Shown: in pieces, positions 12,888-23,075 of the stretch
Layout: each line of letters opens with the position of its first letter
Numbering within the stretch: the stretch's first letter is position 1
Source of the DNA: Pristionchus mayeri
Lineage: Eukaryota; Nematoda; Chromadorea; Rhabditida; Neodiplogasteridae
NCBI GenBank assembly: GCA_036245805.1
Contig: BTRK01000003.1
Coordinates: forward strand, 19,550,292-19,614,291
Reading direction: 5' to 3'
DNA length: 64,000 nt
Notes under the pieces: generated by a model
Databases searched by the model: none
What the model was told of the DNA's origin: nothing
What the model saw: the letters and a program-made list of their open reading frames with translations, nothing else
Program-made: the position numbers and the translations under genes

Positions 12888-15800
12888 TTAGGTGCGATTG
12901 GCTCTTCTCACGACGATATGAGCAGTTTCTTCCTCGTTTACGAGATTGGCGATCTGTCTGGCGCTCATTCCCTCGACCTCGATGCCATTCACAATGATCA
13001 GTTTATCTCCCAATTTCAGCTTTCCGGAAGCAGCACCGTCCACGGTGATCTAAATTAGCATATTTGTATTTCGAGACGAAATTTAAATCGCATATTTCAA
13101 ATTCAAAGGGCAGCCTTATCGTCATCATATCGATGAACTTAGCGAAAATGTGAAGGCGAAACTATCATTAGCCACTCACCTCCTCAACGACGTGCTTGCA
13201 AAGGGCGAATCCGAATACTCCGTCGACCTTGCTCAGCTTGACTCCCCTCATCGACGTCGGCATCAGATAGCCCTCGACGATGACGAGATAGGCAAGCATC
13301 AAGACGAGGATAGCAACGATGATGAGAAGATTGCCCTGAAATCAACAGATTTTCACCATGTTTTCTCAGATTGCGATCAAGATAGGATGAGCTAATTTCA
13401 ATGCTTTTTTTCAAGCCTCTGGTGACCTTTCAAGGAAACTCACGGCCATATTCTTGTAGAAGAACGAATTGAAGTTCTTCTCATCGCTGTAAGCGGTCTT
13501 TGCCTGTGGCTTAGCGTCCTTGGACTGGAAATACAAGAATGATAAGATATATTTTTTAAAAAGTATTCGAGAAGTAAATTTTTTCATACCGAATCTTTGG
13601 CAATCTTCACTCTAAGCTCAGAGTTCTCTTTCTCCAATCGCTTATTCTTATTAGTTAGTTCGGTATTTCTGTTTTCGGAAATGTTGAGGGTTCTCTGCAA
13701 TTTAAATTATCGTAAAAACGTAGAAACAGCTTGATCACAACAACGAGTTTCATACGCACATGGAATTATTTTATTGCGGTTTGTCTAGAAAAAACTAATA
13801 TATGTTGTTCACCTACCGTTTGTTCATCATTCAGCTTCCTAAGATTCTCGATCGATCTTTCCAGTCCATATTTATCCTTTTTGAATTGCATCTTCATTTG
13901 AGATACTTGTTTTCTCTCTTCTGTCTCGTCTGCTAGACTTTTCTCAAGAGATTTTACGAGTTCCTGCAGTTTATTTTAGATAGTTTGAATGCTATCGGGA
14001 ACTCCGGTTCAAATTCTCTTCATTGAGTATACTGTCCCGTCGGTTTGACAGCGCCACAGAGAACGCGAAATGGGGAGAGTCCAAGTAGCAAATGCCAACA
14101 TTTAATTTTTTACCACTCACCGACTTGTCACTCAGTTCTTTCTCAAGTTGTTTGATCTTCCGGGAGAGTTTCATAATATAGGTGGCACCCTTGTCTTCAA
14201 CTTCGTAGAGCTCTCTCTGAATAAACTGTTTGAAATTCCACATTTTTAATTTCTGCTTTTTTACAGATATGTTTTCAATAATAGAAAAGGTGGTAAAATA
14301 TATCTTACATCTTTCTCAGCAAGAGTTCTTTTCAGTTCCTCATTCTGCTTCTGAAGCGTTTCCACATTGAGTGATTGATTGATTCTAAAAAATGAATATC
14401 TTACTAAAATAAAATAAGTGAGATCCACTCACTAAATCTATGTACGCATAAACAATTAGAATGCTATATGCTTCCAATGTAATTTCTATTCTATCCGTTG
14501 GCCGTTTCTATTATGATACGAGTTAACACGAAACGCTGCTGTTCCGTGTTCTGCAACCTAGTGCGATATCAGTCGACATACTTTTCAGTCTGTGGCGAAG
14601 GACAGGTAGCATCAGGGCGGATGAGAATGGCGACCCCGAAGGAGAGAGCGAAGCACATACCGATGAAGAGAAGAGTGAAGAGAATCTGACAATCAATTTT
14701 GTTTTGCAAGTACATACACATATTATCAAACGATTTCCTATGCACTAGGTCGGGTGATAACCAGAAATTGCACCACTGTAGAGTATTTTCCCAATATGTT
14801 TCCAGACTGTCAAGAAGTTTCGCCAAAAGTGTGCAGAAGGGTATCATTTTTTTAGGGGGGGTGACAAAACGGCAACGACATAACGGCAAGCGACAAAACG
14901 GCAACGGAGCATAACTCAGTGGAGAGTTGTCCTAGAACATCAGGAATGGTCTGTATCACATCAGTATATTTTCTTCTTAATTATCAATAACATGATCTGT
15001 GATCTTTTGGAGGTTGACGACAAAACGGCAACGAGCAATAACACCACTCAGATTCATCCCACAGTTCTCGGGAAGGCAACAATCGATAGCTAATGACTTG
15101 CCCTATCCATTCGACATCTGGTCGTTGAACTTTGAGCAACTGACGACAAAATGGCAACCAGCCATAACACGGTTCAGAATCATCCCACAGCGCTCAGATC
15201 GGCACCAATCGATAGCTAATGACGTGCCTTATCCTTTCGACATCTGATCTTTCATATTTGACGAACTGACGACAAAACGGCAACGAGCTATATCTGAGTT
15301 AACGCGAGCTTCTGGATGATTCTGAGTAGTGTTTTGGCTCGTTGCCGTTTTGTCGCTAGTTGGTCAAAGATCAAAGATCATATGTCGAATGAATAGATCC
15401 GATCATTAGCTATCGATTGGTGTCTACCTGAGCGCTGTGGGATGATTCTGAACCGTTTTATGGCTCGTTGCCGTTTTGTCGTCAGTTGGTCAAAGTTCAA
15501 AGATCATATGTCGAATGGATAGGTCAAGTCATTAGCCATCGATTGATGCCTTCCCGAGAGCTGTGGGATGAATCTGAGTGGTGTTATGGCTCGTTGCCGT
15601 TTTGTCGTCAACTTCCAAAAGATCAAAGATCATGTTATTGATAATTAAGGTGAAAATATACTGATGTGATACAGACCATTCCCGATGTTCTAGGATAACT
15701 CTCCACGGAGATATGCTTCGTTGCCGTTTTGTCGCTTGCCGTTATGTCGTTGCCGTTTTGTCGTAAATAAGCCGTGTTGCCGTTTTGTCGTTGCCGTTTT

Positions 15801-16842
15801 GTCACCCCCCCTTTTTTTATCTAGTCAGATTTCCTACTCAGATCTATCTCTCGTGATCGATATTTTGAATTCCTGCAGTTCCTTATCGACTCACATCCGC
15901 GAGCGTGATCTTCTCCTCCTCCTTCTCTTCCTCATGCTGGACAGGTCTCTCCTCCTCTTCTTCCTCTCTCTCCGAATCGCTACCCTGGGTGCTGCACACA
16001 TCCGAATCATCCATCTCGTCTTCTCTCCAATCGATATCCTCCTCCGAATCGATCTCTTCATCACTGATCTCCATGCTCAGCTGCATAGTTCGGGAATTTC
16101 TACAGTTCGCTTTATGAATCATTTCCCTGTGGATCTATGAAAATCCAAATGCATCTACCTGATAAGTGTCAGTAATACGAGCTAAATAGGAGTTCCCTTG
16201 CAGTATTTATAATTTTCTCCTACAATTGGGTTCTATCGAACACCCACCGCTTCTCTATCCGTTCCTAAATCATCGAAGACGCAGTCAATCGCTGATCTCG
16301 GAGCGTCTTCATTATCGACAGCAACGGGAGCGGGTGCTTCTTCGCTAGCAGGTTGCTCATTGACCACCTCAAATAGGTGCATAACAGCTAGTAATTATTC
16401 GAATGTGGGAAATTATCGTTCAACCACATCTTTTTGCGCTTTCATAGCCATTGCCCTCCCTCTATTATCTTGGACTTCAAGAGTCTCACCACTTCTTCAA
16501 CAACAGGGCGTTCCAGTTCCTTGAGGCTGCTGAGGACGTCTCTCGATCCGTTGTCCTGGCTCTCGGTGTCAGAGCAGCTGTCCACGTAATCTGCAAGAAC
16601 GGAATGGTTGGATCTCATTAGTCAACAGATTGCAAGCTTCAAGATCCGGAGTGTACACATTCATGCCTTTTCAATATCACTCGTACCTCCTCCTATGCCC
16701 AATCGTTTGCGAACCAACTAGATTATCTGAGATGCTACAACTAAACTAAGAGGGACTCACCGATCTTCTCGAAGGAGTCATCGTTGAGACTTTCCTCGTC
16801 AGTCAGAAACTCCCGAAGATCGTTACCAGTTTGAATGTTCAT
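12888..16842 (-). CDS. Acidic / TM / coiled-coil / TM / PDZ protein
   Basis: The start ATG at 16842 directly follows a TTTCAG, a possible trans-splice acceptor or 5' UTR intron end. The order is as follows. An acidic N-terminal region of about 190 residues includes a Glu run (EREEEEEER). TM1, LFTLLFIGMCFALSFGVAIL, lies near 14.65 kb. Four exons of heptad-like coiled coil follow (NEELKRTLAEKD, KIKQLEKELSDKS, NRNTELTNKNKRLEKENSEL). TM2, NLLIIVAILVLMLAYLVIV, lies near 13.3 kb. The C-terminal PDZ domain (13.25-12.89 kb) has VFGFAL as its carboxylate loop, LKLGDKLIIVNGIEV, and a TAHIVV strand. The stop is TAA at 12888-12890, and the total is about 500 residues. PDZ domains bind C-terminal peptides. 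Two membrane spans would place acidic region and PDZ on one side and the coil on the other. I do not know this architecture from a named family. A 957-bp fold-back sits in the intron before TM1. Confidence 0.75.
14855..15811. mobile_element. Fold-back element built on GACAAAACGGCAACGA repeats
   Basis: The segment opens GGGGGGGTGACAAAACGGCA and closes with its reverse complement. The arms (about 470 bp each) match along their whole length. Inside each arm the word GACAAAACGGCAACGA(G) recurs roughly every 100 bp next to a degenerate block containing ATCCCACAG and CAATCGATAGCTAATGAC. The element is a palindrome of tandem units. It carries no reading frame of note and lies in the intron between the acidic and TM1 exons. 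Confidence 0.85.
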
Positions 16843-17374
16843 GCTGAAATGGCAATGAGTGAGCTTCAAGCAGTGAAAATAATGTCACGAGTGAGGAAAA
16901 CGTTGGGAAATGAGCACGAAATGTGTTAAATAGGCATATAGTGCGAGGAGGAGGATTGGAGAGCGCACTAGAGGGGCAGATTGAATGAATGAGGCCTAAT
17001 GAGAGCAGAGTGGATGGTATGAGATGAAGGCGGAGTCGGTAGGCGCCAATCTCAACCAGGCAAAGGTGGGTAGGCATGCCCGGTGGCGGACCTCCACCAA
17101 TAAAGACTCATCGCGTGGGTCAATCGATCTAAACCGTCCTCTATTCGCGCCAGTCTCTCGCTATTCTAGATAAATAAGTTGTATGAGTGATACTCATCTG
17201 CTAAGAAGATTAAGAATACCCGAGACAAAGATGAATCTTAATAAGATGGTTCAATATTTATTTGGAGATATCTGACAAATTAAGCCTTTATTGACAACGA
17301 AAGTTAAAAGAAGCATCCGATTTTTTTCTGGAAGAAATCCTAAATAAATAGAGTGAACACAATTTATCAGCCAA
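16843..17374. other. Intergenic region
   Basis: This lies between the PDZ gene start and the 3' end of the next chemoreceptor, on the same strand. It contains the likely promoter of the PDZ gene. I see no exon or repeat. Confidence 0.45.
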
Positions 17375-19299
17375 TCAGAAGGCAGATGGAAGGCGAGTCA
17401 CTTTCGACGTCGCCTTTTGAACAATCAGCCGAGTTCTGGTTATATTTCGAGCCAGCAGAAACGTCTGAAGTCAACAAAATTGAGAGAACTATGTGAAAAG
17501 AAAGATGTACCTTGATTAGCCCGAAAGTATTCATCACAAAGACGAGACAGAATTGGGTAGAATTGAGGATCGGAAGACACTGAAAACAAAAATATTTTTG
17601 TTATAATTTATCACACAAATTTCATCGTGAAATTTAATATCTTGACCAAAAATTAACTATGCATACCGAACTCAGAATTCGAAGAACCGTGAAAGCTTCG
17701 TCGGAAAGAAAAGCGCGAATATCAAAGACAGAGGAGAGGAAGAAGAATCCCCAAGGAAATATCACGCACATCAATGCACCGCTCAACTGTGGGGCAACTA
17801 ATTCGAACTAAACAACCATGAAATTATACCTGCAAAGTAAACACTTGGAAGATACGGAGTGTCATCGCATGAGCACGTCTAGATACCGAGAACTGAAAGC
17901 ATTAAACTACCATTACTGTTCCCCTGTTTCAGTTTAGTCAGTACGTAAATCACAATAATAATCTATCGATTTCTTGCCATTATCTATATTTCTCTTTGTA
18001 CTCGAGTTTCTACCTGAACTGCATAAGTATTATTATTATTGCTAAGTTGAGCCACTATACTTCGAAAATGGCTAATCGAACGTTATTGTACACAAGAAAA
18101 ACAAACACCCCGAATTTTTGTTTTCTTCATTACTTCCTATTTTGATTTAATTCAACGGATTTCATTAGTCTTTTTGAAGTTTAGTGTGCACGACTTCAAC
18201 CTGATGAGCCTTATGCAGTGATCGAAGTGTGTGTATGAAGAATATGGCTACAGGAGGAGAAATTGAGAGATAAGAACCAATCAATAAATAAAGTTCTGCA
18301 ATGTCGATCAAAAAATACAGTGTTGGTACGCCAAACCATAACGAAAAAGTCGTGGTTTTCCGAAATCTCCAAATATTATTAGGGTTCCGCCACGGTTCAG
18401 CAATAACTGTAGCTCATGTTGCTGGAAAAAAAATGGTTGGCGAGATTATAATGAAAACCAAAGTGCATGCCTTGAACAGATCCGATGCATGCTGAGATTC
18501 TTTTCCGAATACGACGACACCGGGAACGTTGATGCAAGTTGCAGTGAAATACAAGCCAAACAGGCCATACTGCGATCTAAATTCACTCATTTTTTCGATG
18601 AACAAAATATATTTCTCTCACCTCGCACTCAGCTTCCACTTAATGTCTTCCGTAATTGATTGGTGCATACAAAGAAGGAGAAACACGTAGCAAGGGCTAC
18701 TGATAAATGTCGCGAGTGACATCACCGCCTTAAATATGCTAATGACCCTTTGTGTTTTCAAAACATGAATATCATTACATTGAAGAATGTGTACTACTTC
18801 TAAGTAAAAAGCCGGTTTCATTAAATGTTCACTCCATTATTCCAGGAATGTACCAGGATAAGTGGTTTTGATGTGCCGGACCGGCACAGGGGACCATCAC
18901 AATAGATTCCAGAGAAGGGAATTATGACGTTGACTCGTAAGAGAACATTGGAGATATCCAGCAGAATCAATGCGCCCTGAAGCGGATGACTGGCAGTGAA
19001 TAGGGAGTCCGGAGTCGTTTGTTAGTTGTCAAGTATTATACATGTTAGTATATCTCGCCTGGGTAAGAGCGTATGCCCATAATACGCCTCTATTCATGGC
19101 CCGATTATGGCAAAGGACTAGAATCATCAGGGGATGCGCAACGAGCATGTTGAACAGAGGAACGGCCAATTGGATGCTTCAAAAAAATTGAGAAAATGAG
19201 CTTTTTTTTCGTAGAAGTTACTTACCCTTTCATCCAATCCAGTAACTGTAAGGAGTGGTCATACTTGAATCCATATCTGAGCGACTCATTCACTCCCAT
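17375..19299 (-). CDS. 7TM chemoreceptor-like protein, second family
   Basis: The start ATG at 19299 lies after TTTTTCAG. Exons join in phase: MGVNESLRYG and LQLLDWM; a first span (LAVPLFNMLVAHPLMILVL); LILLDISNVLLRVNVIIPFS, then GIYCDGPLC; a third and fourth span near 18.75 and 18.5 kb; a fifth near 18.3 kb (LYFLIDIAELYLLIG); VSRRAHAMTLRIFQVFTLQ as the third intracellular loop; LMCVIFPWGFFFLSSVF (TM6) and CLPILNSTQFCLVFVM (TM7). It ends in a basic tail at TGA 17375-17377. The TM7 pattern (PxLNS) fits nematode serpentine receptors. I cannot assign the sr subfamily. It lies 184 bp from, and divergent to, a small plus-strand gene. Confidence 0.75.
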
Positions 19300-19482
19300 G
19301 GCTAATTGACTGAAAAAGTTAGTGAGAGTGGCTGAAAGTAAACTCACTGTGATATCTGAAAAACATGGCAACCTGCAGGTGAATTGTTTCAAACAGGTGC
19401 AAGCCAAGTTGAGAGCAGTCTTGCGAGGTAGAGCAGATCGACGAATCTGCGTTGACGGTAAACATCAATTGACTTCTTCGTG

Positions 19483-20137
19483 ATGGGCTCAGGTGGCATC
19501 TACCAAATGAATTGCCCTCTGTGGATTATCGTAAGTAATCAATCGTCCATAGCGATTGTCTTCTTGATTCATCGATCGTGGATCCGTATACCACTTTTGA
19601 ACACTCTATTTAATCTTACCGATGTATTTGTATTTTTGTTTCTTTTGGACCCAAAAATCACCCTCAAGAATTATGAAAAATCTGTATTTCCTAGCTAAAA
19701 TTTCACCGAAACATAAGCACTTTAGTTATTTCAGTCACTAATCGATCTGCTCGACTGGACTGCCAAGGCCAGAATCAAGGAAGAAAAGTCGGAGGCGCAT
19801 CACCTCTACGGTTTCATCGTCGATCTCATCGAGGTTAGACGGGTTGAGCTAAATTCGACGCAGATTTTTAGTCAATTTTCGTTTTGAGGCCGTACATTAT
19901 GAGGCTTTCGACAAGAATTAAGAGTCAATCCAAGTGAAGGAAAGACTTGTGGATGCCCTCAAGAAGATGAATGTATATGATAATCTTTATCTTTTTCGCT
20001 GCATTCATTCATCTTTTATTTGTTCATGATTGCAGTCGACTGAGGTCTCCTTCACTCAATGGATTGAGGCGGCGGAGTTGGACGAGATGATGAAGATTAT
20101 GATGAAGGCGACGATGATGAAGATTATCGCCCCCTGA
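19483..20137 (+). CDS. Small four-exon protein, unknown function
   Basis: The ATG at 19483 begins a short exon ending at a GTAAGT donor. Three further exons join in phase 0: SLIDLLDWTAKARIKEEKSE at about 19.74 kb, VKERLVDALKKMN at about 19.93 kb, and VSFTQWIEAAELDEMM at about 20.04 kb, ending TGA at 20135-20137. The product is about 100 residues, helical and charged, with a Met/Lys-rich tail. AATAAA lies at 20163-20168. If the third exon began at a nearer AG, the frame would stop early, so the model depends on acceptor choice. I do not recognise the family. Confidence 0.4.
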
Positions 20138-20543
20138 AGAATCAAGCCTGTAGCACTAGTAGAATAAAGTAGCATGCATTGCTAGGCACGAAGTTCAATA
20201 TGGAACATTCTAAAACAGCCCAAAATGATATGACATGAGCATTTTCAGCAAACAATTGACCGACTATGAGAATCTGTTAGATGATCTGCGAGATCATATC
20301 TATGCCTGCCTAGACAATCGTCGATTCGTGCAAATTCAGGAAGTTTGACTGAACTAGTTTGAATTGCGCGAAATTCATTCGGTTGGGTTGTATTTTGAAT
20401 GTGAAGATGATGGGCATCCGATGCAAGCCTGTGCGAGAATTCCTTCGAACGAATGCAGCAGAAGTGAATTATCTTGTACACCATATGAACAAATACATAC
20501 ACTTCAAATTACGTGAAAACTTTATCGCTTTCACATTATCAAA
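20138..20543. other. Intergenic, convergent gene ends
   Basis: The interval contains the AATAAA of the plus-strand gene and the 3' flank of the TAZ gene. No supported exon. Confidence 0.4.
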
Positions 20544-21224
20544 TCATTTTCGTTCACCGAACGCGCAAATGAAGCACATCGAGCTGACGGCGTATGGAGA
20601 AGCAGCGACATCCGATTCATTCTTGGCTGCACATTCGTGGAGTTTGGAGCATCCCGGTATCTGTAAGCGAGGAAATGCAACAATTGTGAATATATTCATC
20701 CCTACTCACTTTGCAATTCATGTCCTTGCAGATCTTTGCATGGTAGGAAGTTATGCCCTTAACCTCCTTACAAACGCGGCATGTAGTCGTTAGTTTCTAT
20801 AACATCTTCTATGTGGCAGGATGTCAGGTCGCCCTAAGACATTGTAAACCTGGCAGGATGGAACACACAATCAGACAGCGCTCACCTTCGTGCACAAATT
20901 AGTATGCGCAATAACTTTCTTCATGCCCGCACACCTCGTGATTTCACAGTTCTCATTTTGACATCGATAAGAGTGGCTGAACTCCTTCTCGCAAACCATT
21001 ATCTCTCTCATTTTCAGCGAAGAGAACTTGTTGCGGTTTTTCTTCGAGTTATCTTCATCCTCCGTTGCTAAACATCGATGAATGAAGAAGATTGACAAAA
21101 GCAGTGAATATCACCATTGTGATGAATATTGTGTTCGTTTCACAAAAATAATGATCATGCAATGAATGGATTACTTACCAATGGGTTTATTGTCGACAGA
21201 CGAGTGCTGAGTCAAGGCCGACAT
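20544..21224 (-). CDS. TAZ-type zinc-finger protein
   Basis: TAZ domains are the zinc-binding helical modules of CBP/p300 that bind transcription factors. Four exons run from ATG 21224 to TGA 20544, all in phase, for about 143 residues. A short leader and an acidic stretch (TEDEDNSKKN) precede the domain. The Cys/His ligands follow the TAZ spacing: FSHSYRC, CEITRC, MKKVIAHTNLC, then CRVCKEVKG, YHAKICKDMNC and IPGCSKLHEC. The protein is almost only this domain; no bromodomain or acetyltransferase is linked. A free TAZ module could act as a competitor or small adaptor for CBP partners (inference). Confidence 0.8.
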
Positions 21225-21508
21225 CTTGTTTGGAGAGGAGAAGAATATGGTGCAAAGAATAAATCAAATGAAGAGAAGTCTGGCGTCTTTATGGGCTGTG
21301 ATAGTGAGGGCGGTGCCACAAGGGACTGTGGACATTTGAACATCTGGACAGAGTACTCTGTATTTTCAGTGGCAGGAGAAAAAAAGATATGATTCAATTA
21401 TTTATTTAGAGTAGACTGCGATATTTATAATGTGAATAAAGAAGAGAAATGAACAAAATCAAGCGAACAATCTGGGTGGTAACTGAAAAAATGGTTTAAT
21501 ATGCCAAA

Positions 21509-22389
21509 TCAAACACTCAGTATACGCTTAATTTCCATCTTGACTGTTCCTCGTGTATCTTTAATTAGATTTCTAACGAATCTATGGGAGAATCCCTCGA
21601 TGGAAGCGCCGTTAATCGCTGATCGTCCTTCCTCAATCCTTTTCTCATCGCAGGCCCAGTCCCATAGACCTCCTTCACGAATACGAGACCAGCAGCACCA
21701 TTGTCGTGCATGGCCAAACCTAGCCACTTGTTTTTCCGCTTGGTCAACTCGATTTCGAGTGTCTCCACATCACGAACGTCGGATCTTAATAATTTTTACG
21801 CTAAATTTGGATTATGAAAAGATAAAGACAGACTTAGTTTCCTCCTGGCCAACAAAATCAATCGTCAGTCTCGAAGAGATCGTTTCTATAATGAGTTTAA
21901 TTGTAAGCAGTGAGAGATGAAGTGAAAAATTGTCATGCAAGGATGGCACACTTACGTTTGAGAGGCCTCCTTAGGAGCATCTTCAGTCTTTTTGACAGGC
22001 ATCATAAACAGCTCTCTTCCCAGCTAAAATGAGTGTTTACTCTCAATTAGATTAAATTGTGCTATATTTTTCATTGAGATCATGTAGCAAGGCAATAAAA
22101 CGAACCATGACGAGGGCTTTTCGGTACTTCCTCTCCAGTTCTTGATTCTCAGCCTCGAGTTCCTCGCACATCCTCTCGGCCTTCAAAGCGCGCGCAAGAC
22201 AGTCATCAGAAAGTGCCTGCAGTGAATTTTTAGCAATATTTTTCGCAAAGATCACTTTGTCTTTGTTATTTAAAAAAGAAATTCAAATATAACAAATACC
22301 ATAGTAAAATAAGCTCACATTTTTATTTCCATCCGAATCTTGTCTTGAATGGTAGATTGACGTCTGAAAATCCTGCCGAGCAACCGCAT
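21509..22389 (-). pseudogene. Coiled-coil/PDZ gene with an apparent frameshift in the PDZ domain
   Basis: The ATG at 22389 gives MRLLGRIFRR. The next exon (about 22.22-22.11 kb) is the recurring coiled coil: CLARALKAERMCEELEAENQ and then LERKYRKALVM, ending at a phase 0 donor. A short exon (LGRELFMMPVKK) follows. The last exon is a PDZ domain: TLEIELTKRKNKWLGLAM with WLGLA as the binding loop, VFVKEVYGTGPA, then KGLRKDD. The frame breaks there, and the rest (INGASIEGFSHRFVRNLI, VKMEIKRI) continues one frame over to TGA 21509-21511. A single-base change near 21.63 kb, or a sequencing error, explains it; no splice site would. The family link is to the genes at 29.3, 30.0, 35.9, 56.2 and 62.5 kb. 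Confidence 0.7.
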
Positions 22390-23075
22390 TATGACTCGAT
22401 GAAGTGGAAGTTACGAGAGCTAGATGGTATCAATTCCGGAACACAGCTTTTACACTTTCTATGATCGGATGCATCCAGCTCTCGTCGCGGCACTAGGTCG
22501 GATGAGAACTATGACGTCATGCCGCCTTTCATATATCAAAGGCGGCATAACGCCATAGTTCTCATCCGACCTAGTGCCCTGGTCGATAATGTCTATGGCG
22601 GGTTGCCCTTTTGTGACCTACACTTTTCTAAGCGGTATCTCTTTGCGCTCTAACTAATTATACCCACTGGGGTACCTCGTCTCGTTTATCCCCTATTGAC
22701 TCCATAATATCGCTACCACAATTTTCGAACCAGTTGAAAATGAGATGAGCTGCAGTGATTGTGTAGAAAGCACGGACTAATGGAAATCAAAAGTGTTAAA
22801 TAGAACACTGTAATTGGAAGTGATTCAGGGTTCTCAAAATTGCGCGCAAAGCAATTTATCGAAATTGTTGTGCAAAGTCCTGTATTTGTATAGTGGAAGA
22901 GTGATTCACTTGCTTATTTCCGAAATTTCTTTTACTTGTGAATTTACAATAGAAATGCTCGATGCACGAGTAACAAATAAAAGAGGTTAACAAACGACCA
23001 AAACGCAAGAAGAAAATGGAGAATAACAAAGTAAACATTTGAAGTGAATAGGTAATACTGCTTTCATTGCATTTA
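22390..23075. other. Intergenic region with one hairpin MITE
   Basis: Apart from the 90-bp hairpin at 22489-22578 nothing is recognisable. The right part is the 3' flank of the MRG-like gene. The left part should hold the promoter of the coiled-coil/PDZ gene. Confidence 0.45.
22489..22578. mobile_element. 90-bp near-perfect hairpin MITE
   Basis: It starts GGCACTAGGTCGGATGAGAA and ends with the exact reverse complement. The stem continues through CTATG and GACGTCATGCCGCCTTT with few mismatches around an 8-10-nt loop. Same family as 7.34 and 24.12 kb. A transcript would form a pre-miRNA-like hairpin. Confidence 0.8.

Noticed and set aside
15721..16140. 139-codon plus ORF
   Set aside because: It is antisense to the acidic exon of the PDZ gene and continues into the fold-back. 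Its Ser/Leu-rich content mirrors the acidic codons.
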